From the NCBI GenBank assembly GCA_002501805.1, contig DAOI01000018.1, forward strand, positions 1 through 51,777: a stretch of DNA of 51,777 nt, in the 5' to 3' direction. Below the pieces are notes generated by a model. It was not told where the DNA came from. It did not search any database and worked only from the letters and a program-made list of their open reading frames with translations. The translations under genes were made by a program, and so were the position numbers. Positions within the stretch are counted from its first letter, which is position 1. Each line of letters begins with the position of its first letter. Source of the stretch: Euryarchaeota archaeon UBA463 (GTDB lineage Archaea; Thermoplasmatota; Poseidoniia; Poseidoniales; Thalassarchaeaceae). Shown in pieces: positions 27,373 through 36,163 of the stretch.

Positions 27373-28941
27373 ATGATTCACATGGACAGGCTACCAACCA
27401 GAGTGGACAAATCTGGTGAGGATTTCGCATCAAGAAAGGAGCATAACCTATCTTTGATTGCAAAACTAAGTGAAAAGATGGAAATCGCCAGAGGCGGAGG
27501 CGGAGGGAAATATGTCGAGAGACACGAATCCAGAGGAAAGGGCATGCCAAGAGATAGAATATCGGAAATTTGTGATCCAGGAGCCCCTTTTCTAGAACTC
27601 TCAACACTGGCGGCCTATGAGATGTATGATGGGAGAGCGCACTCTGCTGGAATAGTTACTGGAATAGGTGTTGTCCATGGAAAGGAGTGCATTTTCGTAG
27701 CCAATGACGCTACAGTAAAGGGCGGATCATACTATCCCATGACTGTTAAGAAACATGTTAGGGCACAAGAAATAGCAGAGACAAATAATCTACCATGCAT
27801 ATATCTGGTTGATTCAGGGGGGGCATTTCTCCCACTACAAGACCAAGTCTTTCCAGACAAGGGACATTTTGGTAGAATCTTTAGAAACCAAGCAATACTA
27901 TCAAGCAAGGGAATACCACAAGTTGCTGCTGTTCTCGGATCATGTACTGCAGGTGGCGCGTATATTCCAGCAATGAGCGACGAGTCAATAATCGTCAAAG
28001 ACAATGGTACGATATTTCTAGCTGGCCCGCCTCTAGTTAAGGCAGCGACTGGAGAGGAAGTCAGCGCCCAGGACTTGGGTGGCGCCGATTTACACACCAG
28101 AGAGTCAGGAGTGGCTGATCACTATGCAGAGGACGAGAAGGAAGCCCTACAGATTGCCAGGGATATCGTTGAGAATCTCAATGTTGGCCAGAAGGTAAGG
28201 CTAGATTCGAAGGAAACCGAGGACCCTTATCATGATCCAGATGATCTAATGGGGATAATTCCTGCTGATAACAGGACTCCTTATGATGTGAGAGAAGTAA
28301 TATCAAGGATCGTGGATGGAAGCAGGTTTCACGAATTCAAACAGAGATATGGTACGACATTGGTTTGTGGATTTGCTAGAATTCATGGTTATCCCGTGGG
28401 CATAGTAGCGAATAATGGAATTTTATTCTCTGAGTCTTCACTGAAGGGAGCCCATTTTGTTGAGCTCTGCGGGCAGAGAGGAATTCCTCTGATATTCCTG
28501 CAGAATATCATGGGATTCATGGTTGGAAGAGACGCAGAGGCAGGTGGAATTGCCAAGGATGGAGCAAAATTAGTGACAGCTGTATCATGTGTCCCTGTAC
28601 CAAAGTTCACAGTAATCATTGGCGGTTCACACGGTGCAGGAAACTATGGCATGTGTGGAAGAGCGTATGACCCCCGCTTTCTTTTCATGTGGCCAAATGC
28701 CAGAATTTCTGTGATGGGCGGGGAGCAGGCGGCAAGTGTCCTTTCCACTGTTGGAAATGCCGATCCGGAAGCAATTAGAGAGAAATACGAAAGAGAGAGT
28801 AACCCTTACTACTCTACTGCCAGACTATGGGATGACGGGGTAATTGATCCCCGAGACACTAGAGATATCCTAGGACTCTGTATCTCATCGTCACTAAATG
28901 CCGAGCTTCCAGATAACAAGTTTGGAGTATTCAGGATGTGA
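27373..28941 (+). CDS. Methylcrotonyl-CoA carboxylase-type carboxyltransferase (beta) subunit
   Basis: This 522-residue crotonase-fold carboxyltransferase moves CO2 from biotin to an acyl-CoA. The stretch DSGGAFLPLQDQVFPDKGHF, then GSCTAGGAYIPAMSDES and ATGEEVSAQDLGGADLHTR, is closer to methylcrotonyl-CoA than to propionyl-CoA carboxylase beta subunits. Enzymes of this type act in leucine breakdown, making 3-methylglutaconyl-CoA. Co-location with a hydratase and a biotin carboxylase supports that. ATG 27382 is an alternative start. The 3' end overlaps the next gene. Confidence 0.92.
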   Translation: MIHMDRLPTRVDKSGEDFASRKEHNLSLIAKLSEKMEIARGGGGGKYVERHESRGKGMPRDRISEICDPGAPFLELSTLAAYEMYDGRAHSAGIVTGIGVVHGKECIFVANDATVKGGSYYPMTVKKHVRAQEIAETNNLPCIYLVDSGGAFLPLQDQVFPDKGHFGRIFRNQAILSSKGIPQVAAVLGSCTAGGAYIPAMSDESIIVKDNGTIFLAGPPLVKAATGEEVSAQDLGGADLHTRESGVADHYAEDEKEALQIARDIVENLNVGQKVRLDSKETEDPYHDPDDLMGIIPADNRTPYDVREVISRIVDGSRFHEFKQRYGTTLVCGFARIHGYPVGIVANNGILFSESSLKGAHFVELCGQRGIPLIFLQNIMGFMVGRDAEAGGIAKDGAKLVTAVSCVPVPKFTVIIGGSHGAGNYGMCGRAYDPRFLFMWPNARISVMGGEQAASVLSTVGNADPEAIREKYERESNPYYSTARLWDDGVIDPRDTRDILGLCISSSLNAELPDNKFGVFRM

Positions 28942-29809
28942 AATTATAGCGAAAAAAATTAGCGATGAAGTCCCGAAAACGGAGCTCTGCTATCTTGAAA
29001 TAGAGGGTCCAGTTGCAATAATTACCATTTCTAGAAAAGAGGTTTTCAATGCTCTTAACGCACAGCTAATATCTGAATTGATTGATTTAATAGCTTGGAC
29101 CTCATCGAGGTCAGTCGCCAAAAATAAGTGTCTAGAGGATTCAAATGAAACGCCATACTTCAGAGCATTAGTCTTGAAATCAGAGGGTAAGCATTTCTGT
29201 GCCGGTGCAGATGTGAATATGATGAGAGACGCTGGAGCAGCCAGTCCAGAGGAGAACAGAAGGGACTCAAAAAGACTGGATACCTTGTTTAACTCACTCT
29301 GGTCACATCCATGCTTCACTATTTGTTGTGTACAAGGGGTCGCATTAGGAGGTGGTGCTGGACTTGTTTCATGCGCTGATCATGTCATAGCTGAACCTGG
29401 TACTCGAATTGCACTCTCAGAAGGGAAGCTAGGCATACTACCTGCCGTGATTGGCCCATACGTGTACAGGAAGATAGGTAGCTCCCAATTCAGGCGGCTA
29501 TCAATGCTTGCAAGCAGAATCGACTCAGTAGAAGCTTTGAGAATTGGATGGGTGAATGAATTAGTTGAAGATAAGAATAATTTCGAGGAGGCTTGCAGAG
29601 GGTTAATAGAAAATCTTCTGACTACAGGACCAATGGCTGTATATGAGTCAAAGAAACTCACTCTGGAGTTTGATAGATGGACAGGTTCGGATGAAGATTT
29701 GAGGGCATGGACACTGGAAAAGACAAGCGAGATGAGGGAGTCCGAGGAAGGTCAAGAGGGGCTTTCTGCTTTCCTGGAGAGAAGGCCTCCAGATTGGTCC
29801 CCTGAATAA
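28898..29809 (+). CDS. Enoyl-CoA hydratase family protein, probable methylglutaconyl-CoA hydratase
   Basis: This crotonase-family protein has the oxyanion-hole segments HFCAGADVNMM and VALGGGAGLVSCADHV, and the catalytic-Glu segment ALSEGKLGILPAVIGPYVYR. The last matches 3-methylglutaconyl-CoA hydratases (LiuC/AUH type), which follow methylcrotonyl-CoA carboxylase in leucine degradation. The position of the second crotonase Glu is Gly here, as I recall for bacterial LiuC-like enzymes. The start is uncertain. ATG 28898 overlaps the carboxylase by 44 bases and gives about 28 residues before the domain; TTG 28922 is an alternative. No good ribosome binding site is visible for either. Confidence 0.88.
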   Translation: MPSFQITSLEYSGCEIIAKKISDEVPKTELCYLEIEGPVAIITISRKEVFNALNAQLISELIDLIAWTSSRSVAKNKCLEDSNETPYFRALVLKSEGKHFCAGADVNMMRDAGAASPEENRRDSKRLDTLFNSLWSHPCFTICCVQGVALGGGAGLVSCADHVIAEPGTRIALSEGKLGILPAVIGPYVYRKIGSSQFRRLSMLASRIDSVEALRIGWVNELVEDKNNFEEACRGLIENLLTTGPMAVYESKKLTLEFDRWTGSDEDLRAWTLEKTSEMRESEEGQEGLSAFLERRPPDWSPE

Positions 29810-29825
29810 ATGAAGAGGGGTAAAA

Positions 29826-31379
29826 ATGGTACCAGAATGGATGAAGGATTCACCTAATCCATTCGATACTGTACTCGTTGCAAACAGGGGAGAGATAGCT
29901 GTCAGAATAATCAAAGCCGTTCAAGAGGCTGGTTTGAGAGCTATTGCAATTTATTCGGAACCGGACAAGGACTCACTACACACTGAGATGGCCAATCAAG
30001 CCATCTATCTTCCTGGAGATAGTCTCTCTGAGAACTATCTTAACTCGGAGGCAATAATTGAGGCCGCTAAGTCCTCCGGAGCGCAAGCAATACATCCGGG
30101 TTACGGTTTTCTATCAGAGAGGGCTGAATTCGCGGAGGCTGTAAAGAAATCTGGAATAACTTGGATAGGCCCCTCTCCAGAAGCTATTGAGACGATGGGA
30201 GACAAGATTTCTGCTAGATCTAGAATGATAGAATCAGGAGTACCGGTGATTCCAGGAGATGAGGTAGCCATTCCTGATGATAGTGACCATCTTGGGACAC
30301 TAGCATCTGTCGCTGCAAGGGTAGGATATCCACTTCTTCTGAAAGCCAGTGCCGGAGGAGGGGGCAAGGGCATGAGAATAGTTAGAGAACCAAAGATGCT
30401 CAGAACCGAGTATGAGGCGGCGGCAAGGGAGGCATCAGCAGCCTTTGGGGATGGAACAGTGTATGTCGAGAGGCTTCTAACTGGCGCTAGACATATTGAG
30501 ATACAGATTCTTGCGGACAAATATGGCAATTGTATCCATCTCAATGAGAGAGACTGCTCACTACAAAGAAGACATCAGAAGGTAATCGAGGAGGCACCAT
30601 CTTCAGCAGTTTCAGATGAGCTCAGAAAATCTATGGGCGAGTCCGCCGTTCTGGCCGCAAAGTCAGTAGACTACGTTGGAGCTGGTACTGTAGAGCTTCT
30701 TCTTTCATCAAATGGTGATTTCTACTTCCTAGAGATGAATACTAGGTTACAGGTCGAACATCCGGTCACAGAGATGATTACTGGAGTAGACTTGGTTCAG
30801 AAGCAACTTGAGATTGCTTCCGGCCTTCCCCTTGGGATTTCACAAGATTCTGTTAGTATTTCTGGCCATTCAATAGAAGCTAGAATATATGCCGAGGATG
30901 CAAAAATAGGATTCCTGCCCGCCATCGGAAAATTGGCATTATGGAGGCCCCCGTCCGGACCTGGGATTAGAGTCGACTCAGGAGTCAAAGAAGGAGATGA
31001 GGTTACTGTGAACTTCGATCCAATGCTGGCTAAGCTAATTGTTCACGCACCCAGTAGGATGGCCGCTATCAGGAGATTGGAACTAGCTCTCTCATCCTTT
31101 GTCGCTCTTGGGGTGACTACGAATATCGGATTCTTGAGAAACGCCCTTACTCATCCAGCCTTCATCTCTGGCAATATTACTACCGATTTCCTTGATAACG
31201 CTCCAATGACAGAGTTCATCAGTGAAAACTCAGATCCAAAGGTTCTGGTGGCTATCGCTTCTGCCGCTAAGAGACTGGGAGCAGGAAAATCTGGAGTGAA
31301 TACAAACTCAAGAATGCTGGACGATCACTCGGGACATGCATATGATCCTTTCATAACACTCTCGAGGAGACTTCCATAG
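29826..31379 (+). CDS. Biotin carboxylase subunit of an acyl-CoA (methylcrotonyl-CoA) carboxylase
   Basis: This 517-residue ATP-grasp enzyme carboxylates biotin using ATP and bicarbonate. It shows VANRGEIAVRIIKA at the N-terminus, AIHPGYGFLSE, the ATP-binding glycine loop SAGGGGKGMRIV (near residue 174), RDCSLQRRHQKVIEEAP, and EMNTRLQVEHPVTE (near 305). Bacterial methylcrotonyl-CoA carboxylase alpha chains fuse this with a biotin carrier; here the protein stops after the carboxylase and the carrier is the next gene, eight bases on. GAGGGG precedes the ATG. Confidence 0.96.
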   Translation: MVPEWMKDSPNPFDTVLVANRGEIAVRIIKAVQEAGLRAIAIYSEPDKDSLHTEMANQAIYLPGDSLSENYLNSEAIIEAAKSSGAQAIHPGYGFLSERAEFAEAVKKSGITWIGPSPEAIETMGDKISARSRMIESGVPVIPGDEVAIPDDSDHLGTLASVAARVGYPLLLKASAGGGGKGMRIVREPKMLRTEYEAAAREASAAFGDGTVYVERLLTGARHIEIQILADKYGNCIHLNERDCSLQRRHQKVIEEAPSSAVSDELRKSMGESAVLAAKSVDYVGAGTVELLLSSNGDFYFLEMNTRLQVEHPVTEMITGVDLVQKQLEIASGLPLGISQDSVSISGHSIEARIYAEDAKIGFLPAIGKLALWRPPSGPGIRVDSGVKEGDEVTVNFDPMLAKLIVHAPSRMAAIRRLELALSSFVALGVTTNIGFLRNALTHPAFISGNITTDFLDNAPMTEFISENSDPKVLVAIASAAKRLGAGKSGVNTNSRMLDDHSGHAYDPFITLSRRLP

Positions 31380-31387
31380 GTGATTAA

Positions 31388-31888
31388 ATGGATTGGAAAA
31401 TATCTGATATAGATGAGATATTCTCTATCGATCTAGCTGAGAGAGATGGCCTAATTACTGTGTCCTCAATCAATATTGACGGGGAAAATACAGAATTACC
31501 TGAGGTGATTATTTCAAATTTGGATGGCAGGTCTAGGGTTTCAGTTGAGATAAACGGCAATCTCAGATTTGCTCATGTTGCTAAAGTCGGAGATAAATGG
31601 TGGATACACTTCGATGGAGATATTTTCACAATTTCCGAGTTAGAAAAGGGAGTCAAATCATCGGAGAAGATGGAAGGGGGACTCTCAGCTCCAATGCCTG
31701 GAACCGTGTTGGATGTGATGGTACGAGAGGGTCAGAGAGTACGTGAAGGACAGCCATTGATGACTATGGAGGCTATGAAGATGGAGCACAGGATCTTGGC
31801 CCCAAAGGCAGGAGAGGTTATTTCCATAAATTACAATCAAGGAGAAAGAGTCGACATGGGCTCAGTTTTGGTAGAATTGGGCGATTGA
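31388..31888 (+). CDS. Biotin carboxyl carrier protein of the acyl-CoA carboxylase
   Basis: This 166-residue protein ends in a biotinyl/lipoyl domain with the biotinylation motif EAMKME; Lys131 is the modified residue. The N-terminal 90 residues form a beta-rich region similar to the BT domain that docks the carrier to the carboxyltransferase in methylcrotonyl- or propionyl-CoA carboxylases. AGGTGATT precedes the ATG. It is the last gene of the leucine-degradation cluster. Confidence 0.95.
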   Translation: MDWKISDIDEIFSIDLAERDGLITVSSINIDGENTELPEVIISNLDGRSRVSVEINGNLRFAHVAKVGDKWWIHFDGDIFTISELEKGVKSSEKMEGGLSAPMPGTVLDVMVREGQRVREGQPLMTMEAMKMEHRILAPKAGEVISINYNQGERVDMGSVLVELGD

Positions 31889-31924
31889 TTAGACCGGATT
31901 AATATCAGACCAATCAATCCGGTC
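31883..31924 (+). promoter_or_regulatory. Overlapping inverted repeats that allow two alternative stems
   Basis: Stem B is GACCGGATT (31892-31900) with AATCCGGTC (31916-31924): nine perfect pairs with a 15-base loop, ending three bases before the ATG at 31928. Stem A is GATTGATT (31883-31890) with AATCAATC (31912-31919): eight perfect pairs. The two share 31916-31919, so only one can form at a time. The element spans the carrier-protein stop and the whole intergenic spacer. It could end the upstream transcript, control the downstream start, or be an operator. Confidence 0.4.
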
Positions 31925-31927
31925 AAC

Positions 31928-32521
31928 ATGGAGGGCTTCACTGTAGCCATTGCCGCTTTCATGGGTGTGAGCCTAGCAGCAGCTTCCGGATTTCGTGTCT
32001 TCTTGCCCCCGTTCCTATTGGCACTGTCAGTTAGATCAGGCGTAGTCGATATCGAACTAATAGGGACGCAGTTTGAGTTTTTCACATCAACACCAGCGAT
32101 AATCATTCTTGGAATAGCAATGATAGCTGAATTCTCCGCATACTATGTCCCCCTGGTAGATAACCTCCTAGACACCCTAGCCACACCAGCCGCAGTTGTT
32201 GCGGGAATAGGAATGACTGCAATTTCTCTGGAGGGAAGCGATCCTATCATACAGTGGGCCGTAGCCATAGTAGCTGGTGGAGGGATGTCAGCCACCATCC
32301 AGACAGCAACAGTAGCTGCTAGGGGAATCAGCTCTACATTTACCTTGGGAGTAGCAAATCCAGTAGTTGCCACAGGTGAAAATATAGCTAGCGTGGCTCT
32401 TGCATTAATAGCCCTATTATTCCCTATTCTAGCAATTTTCTTCACTATTCTGGTTGCATTGCTACTAGTCAGACGAAGTATGTCCAATCAATCAGAAAAC
32501 GACATCGCCAGTCATGCTTGA
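31928..32521 (+). CDS. DUF4126-family membrane protein
   Basis: This 197-residue protein has five or six predicted helices. The N-terminal VSLAAASGFRVFLPPFLLAL and the central PLVDNLLDTLATPAAVVAG are typical of DUF4126, a family of unknown function found in bacteria and archaea. A glycine-rich segment (AGGGMSATIQTATVAAR) follows. It overlaps the next gene by eight bases, which suggests coupled expression with the molybdopterin enzyme. The role is unknown. Confidence 0.85.
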   Translation: MEGFTVAIAAFMGVSLAAASGFRVFLPPFLLALSVRSGVVDIELIGTQFEFFTSTPAIIILGIAMIAEFSAYYVPLVDNLLDTLATPAAVVAGIGMTAISLEGSDPIIQWAVAIVAGGGMSATIQTATVAARGISSTFTLGVANPVVATGENIASVALALIALLFPILAIFFTILVALLLVRRSMSNQSENDIASHA

Positions 32522-34817
32522 TGCCAAGCGATTTGAACTATCACGGGTACGAACTGGCGTGCCTCGCGACTCTAGTGCGTTACCTCCAATAGTTGAGGAG
32601 AAACTTAGAATCGGTAAGCCAAAGAATACAGCGGCAGGAATAGTCGGTGTTCAGAAGTCATTCTCCATCGGATTGGAACAGGCAGGACTCAAGAAAACCC
32701 TCCAGACAATGCTGTCAGTGAACCGATTTGATGGATATGACTGTCCCGGTTGTGCATGGCCCGATCCTGATAATCACAGGAGCACCTTCGAATTTTGTGA
32801 GAACGGAGCGAAGGCGTTCGCCACAGAGGCGACTAACAAGAGGGTAACTCCTGATAATCTAATGGAATCTTCAGTAACAGAGCTATCAAGGATGACTGAT
32901 ATGGAACTAGATAAGATGGGTAGGATTACTCACCCGATGTACTTGAGAGAGGGATCTGAATATTACGAGAAAATCGACTGGAAAGATGCTATTGAGATCA
33001 TCTCATCAAGAGTAAGGAATACGAATAGTCCGGATGAGGTGGTGTTTTACACGAGTGGACGTACCTCCAATGAGGCTGCCTTTCTATGGGGAACACTAGC
33101 CAGACAAATAGGTACGAACAACCTACCAGATTGTAGTAACATGTGTCACGAATCTAGTGGTGTCGCATTATCCAGTTCAATCGGCATAGGAAAGGGAACT
33201 GTCAAGCTCTCTTGCTTCGATGAAGCTGATCTTATACTAGTAATAGGACAGAATCCGGGTACGAACCATCCGAGGATGTTGACGGCTCTAGCCGGATGTA
33301 GGGAGAATGGAGGATCAGTGGTCAGTATCAACCCCTTGGAAGAGACAGCAATGAAGAGATTCAAGCATCCGCAGAAACCGCTTCATCTACTCGGAAGAGG
33401 AGCACAAATCGCGGATGAGCACTTGCCCGTCAGAATCGGTGGTGACGCGGCATTATTGCAGGGATTCGCAAAGGTAGTACTGACAGAGGGATCTGTGGAC
33501 TCCGATTTTGTCTCAAGTAATACGAAGGGATTCGACAATTGGCAGAGGCATATTAATTCAGCTAGCTGGGATGAAATTGTAGAACAATCAGGAATCAGCC
33601 GAGAAAGTATAGAGAGAGTTGGCAACGCTATTGCAAAATCAAAGCGAATGATCGTGTGCTGGGCTATGGGTCTAACTCAGCATAAGAACAGTGTCGCTGT
33701 CATACAGGAAATCTCCAATCTTCTACTAGTTGGTGGACATTTCGGAAAGCCGGGTGCTGGTGCTTGTCCGGTCAGGGGTCACTCCAACGTACAGGGAGAC
33801 CGTACCGTTGGAATCAATCACCACCCTAGCGAGGAGTTTCTCTCAGCATGTGAGAGGGAGACTGGAATACCCATGCCGAGAAAGAGGGGGTATGATGTTG
33901 TCGAGTTTATTCAAGCCTCGTTGAAGGGGGAAGTAGGGGTTTACATGGCTCTCGGAGGGAACCTAATTTCAGCTATGTCAGACACCCAGAGGGTTGCCGA
34001 AGCTATCAGAAACATCGGCCTTACAGTACAGATTTCTACTAAGTTGAATCGTTCACACCTAGTTACCGGTAGGGAAGCTCTGATACTTCCGTGCCTAGGT
34101 AGAACGGAAATTGATCCAGGGGGATTCGTCACAGTTGAGAACTCAATGGGCCTGGTTCACTCTAGTAAGGGGACACTGGAACCAGCTTCCGACGCCCTAC
34201 TTTCAGAGCCTGAGATAGTTTGTAGGATTGGGCACGGACTATATCCAAACGGACCTCTTGACTGGAATGTTTATCACGATCATGAGAATACTAGATACCT
34301 CATTTCCAGATGTATTCCCGGATTTGAAAACTATAACTCCAGGGTTCGTTCAAAGGGTGGCTTCTATCTTCCTAATGGCCCTAGGGATGGGCCAACTTGG
34401 AACACTCCCTCAGGGAAGGCACAATTCTTCTGTCATGATCTTCCAGATAGAAAAGTCAATGATGAGAGATTCATTATGATGACAGTTCGAAGTCACGACC
34501 AGTATAACACTACGATATATGGGATGGACGACAGGTATAGGGGGATATACAACGCTAGGAGGGTGGTGATGATGAATAAGAAGGACATGCTAGAAATCGG
34601 AGTATCGCCCGGTCAAGAGGTGGATTTGACTAGTCATTGGGGAGAGAGGAAGATATGCTCAGAGAGGTGGAAGGTAGTTCCCTATGACATACCTAGAGGT
34701 AATCTATGCTCATACTTCCCAGAGGCAAATGTTCTAATTCCTCTAGAGAGTACAGCGGAAGGTAGTAACACCCCCACCTCTAAATGGATTGAGATCTCAA
34801 TCTCACTCAGATCCTAA
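32514..34817 (+). CDS. FdhF/YdeP-family molybdopterin oxidoreductase
   Basis: This 767-residue protein belongs to the formate-dehydrogenase-like molybdopterin superfamily, YdeP branch. The N-terminal YDCPGCAWPDPDNHRS and FCENGAKA are branch features. DSSxMCHESSG-like DCSNMCHESSGVALSS, LILVIGQNPGTNHPRML, GAGACPVRGHSNVQGDRTVG and the C-terminal MMTVRSHDQYNTTIYG are cofactor-binding segments. No twin-arginine signal is seen, so it is probably cytosolic. YdeP has been linked to acid resistance in E. coli, but the reaction is not established. The family is mostly bacterial, so lateral acquisition is possible. The start overlaps DUF4126. Confidence 0.92.
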   Translation: MLDAKRFELSRVRTGVPRDSSALPPIVEEKLRIGKPKNTAAGIVGVQKSFSIGLEQAGLKKTLQTMLSVNRFDGYDCPGCAWPDPDNHRSTFEFCENGAKAFATEATNKRVTPDNLMESSVTELSRMTDMELDKMGRITHPMYLREGSEYYEKIDWKDAIEIISSRVRNTNSPDEVVFYTSGRTSNEAAFLWGTLARQIGTNNLPDCSNMCHESSGVALSSSIGIGKGTVKLSCFDEADLILVIGQNPGTNHPRMLTALAGCRENGGSVVSINPLEETAMKRFKHPQKPLHLLGRGAQIADEHLPVRIGGDAALLQGFAKVVLTEGSVDSDFVSSNTKGFDNWQRHINSASWDEIVEQSGISRESIERVGNAIAKSKRMIVCWAMGLTQHKNSVAVIQEISNLLLVGGHFGKPGAGACPVRGHSNVQGDRTVGINHHPSEEFLSACERETGIPMPRKRGYDVVEFIQASLKGEVGVYMALGGNLISAMSDTQRVAEAIRNIGLTVQISTKLNRSHLVTGREALILPCLGRTEIDPGGFVTVENSMGLVHSSKGTLEPASDALLSEPEIVCRIGHGLYPNGPLDWNVYHDHENTRYLISRCIPGFENYNSRVRSKGGFYLPNGPRDGPTWNTPSGKAQFFCHDLPDRKVNDERFIMMTVRSHDQYNTTIYGMDDRYRGIYNARRVVMMNKKDMLEIGVSPGQEVDLTSHWGERKICSERWKVVPYDIPRGNLCSYFPEANVLIPLESTAEGSNTPTSKWIEISISLRS

Positions 34818-34820
34818 TGC

Positions 34821-36110
34821 TTACTGAAGGCTGCTGAGTTTTTCCAATATTTCTTGTCCACCCATGTAAGGCCTCAGGACTTCAGGAACCGAGACTCTGC
34901 CGTCCTCTAATTGGTTCTGCTCCATTATCGCTACAAGTGCTCTACTAGTAGCTACTGCTGTGGAATTGAGAGTATGGACTGCCTCATTGCCCTCTTTGGT
35001 CCTATATCTCATCCTGAGCCTATTTGCCTGGTAGTCCGTGCAATTGGAGCAAGAGACCACTTCTTTGTAGGATCCTGCGCCTGGTAACCATGCTTCCAAA
35101 TCGTACTTCTTGGCAGCTACGGTGCCCATATCCCCGGTACATATGTTCACTACTCTGTAGTGGAGACCTAGACTGTCCCAGAGATCCACGGCATTCTCTA
35201 GAAGCTCTTCATGATGATTCCATGATTCCTCAGGATGACATACCACTATCTGCTCAATCTTAGTGAACTGGTGTACTCTCCAAATTCCTCTATCAGAGAG
35301 TCCATGGGCACCAACCTCCCTTCTGAAGCACTGAGAGACCCCTACAAGCTTCACAGGTAGCTCGTTAGGCTCGATTATCTCATCCATCCTCATTGCAGTC
35401 AGAGGATGCTCGCTAGTAGCAATCAGGTAGTAGTTATCAGGCTCTATTCCGTACATTACCGTCTCAAAGTCAGATAAGTCGGTCACACCTTCGTAAGCAT
35501 CTCGATTCATCATGAGTGGAGGTTGTACCAACGTGTAACCTCTCTTGATGAGAAAGTCCGCCGAAAACTGCTGGAGCGCCATCTCCATTCTAGCTAGATC
35601 TCCCTGCATGAAGTAGAATCTACTTCCAGCTACCTTGGCTCCTCTAGATTGATCCACCCAGCCATTCATCTCAATTAGCTCATTGTGATTTCTGGCCTCA
35701 AATTCGAACTCACTCTTAGATCCATGGAGGCTGTGAAGAGTATTCTTCTGATCATCCTCTCCCACCGGAACGTCTGGATGTAGAATATTTGGAACTCTCA
35801 TCCTAAGCTCGTCTCTCTTTCTCAGACACTCATCAGCCATGGCCCCCAGTTCTGCAATCCTCTCTCCGAGATCAGCGACCTCCGACAGAATCTCTTCAGC
35901 ACGTGAGATATCTCCTGACTTTTTCGCTTCAGCAATCCCCTTCGCCGCGGAGTTCCTTTCCCTCCTTATCTGATCGGTATCGTACTGCGCCTTCCTCCAT
36001 TCTTCATCTAATCTGATTATCTCATCTATTGAATCATGGGAGATTCCTCTTCTGTCATGATCTGCCCTAATCATGTCAGCATTCTCACGAAACATGGCAA
36101 TGTCCAGCAC
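34821..36110 (-). CDS. serS: Seryl-tRNA synthetase
   Basis: This class II aminoacyl-tRNA synthetase charges tRNA-Ser. From GTG 36110 the protein is 429 residues, normal for the family, and starts MLDIAMFRENADMIR, the usual N-terminus. An N-terminal coiled-coil arm (about 30-100) is followed by the catalytic core with VGVSQCFRREVGAHG, GIWRVHQFTKIEQ (motif 2 region), EVVSCSNCTDYQANRLRMRY and, near the C-terminus, NSTAVATSRALVAIMEQNQ. Longer starts exist at ATG 36164 (TGATG overlap with the protease gene) and ATG 36188, without clear ribosome binding sites. It is the common bacterial/eukaryotic-type SerRS, not the rare methanogen type. Confidence 0.96.
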   Translation of the reverse strand: MLDIAMFRENADMIRADHDRRGISHDSIDEIIRLDEEWRKAQYDTDQIRRERNSAAKGIAEAKKSGDISRAEEILSEVADLGERIAELGAMADECLRKRDELRMRVPNILHPDVPVGEDDQKNTLHSLHGSKSEFEFEARNHNELIEMNGWVDQSRGAKVAGSRFYFMQGDLARMEMALQQFSADFLIKRGYTLVQPPLMMNRDAYEGVTDLSDFETVMYGIEPDNYYLIATSEHPLTAMRMDEIIEPNELPVKLVGVSQCFRREVGAHGLSDRGIWRVHQFTKIEQIVVCHPEESWNHHEELLENAVDLWDSLGLHYRVVNICTGDMGTVAAKKYDLEAWLPGAGSYKEVVSCSNCTDYQANRLRMRYRTKEGNEAVHTLNSTAVATSRALVAIMEQNQLEDGRVSVPEVLRPYMGGQEILEKLSSLQ

Positions 36111-36163
36111 TGTAATCAGGTCTAGGACAGGCCTATTGACTTTCAAGGAATCGGGAGAAAACA

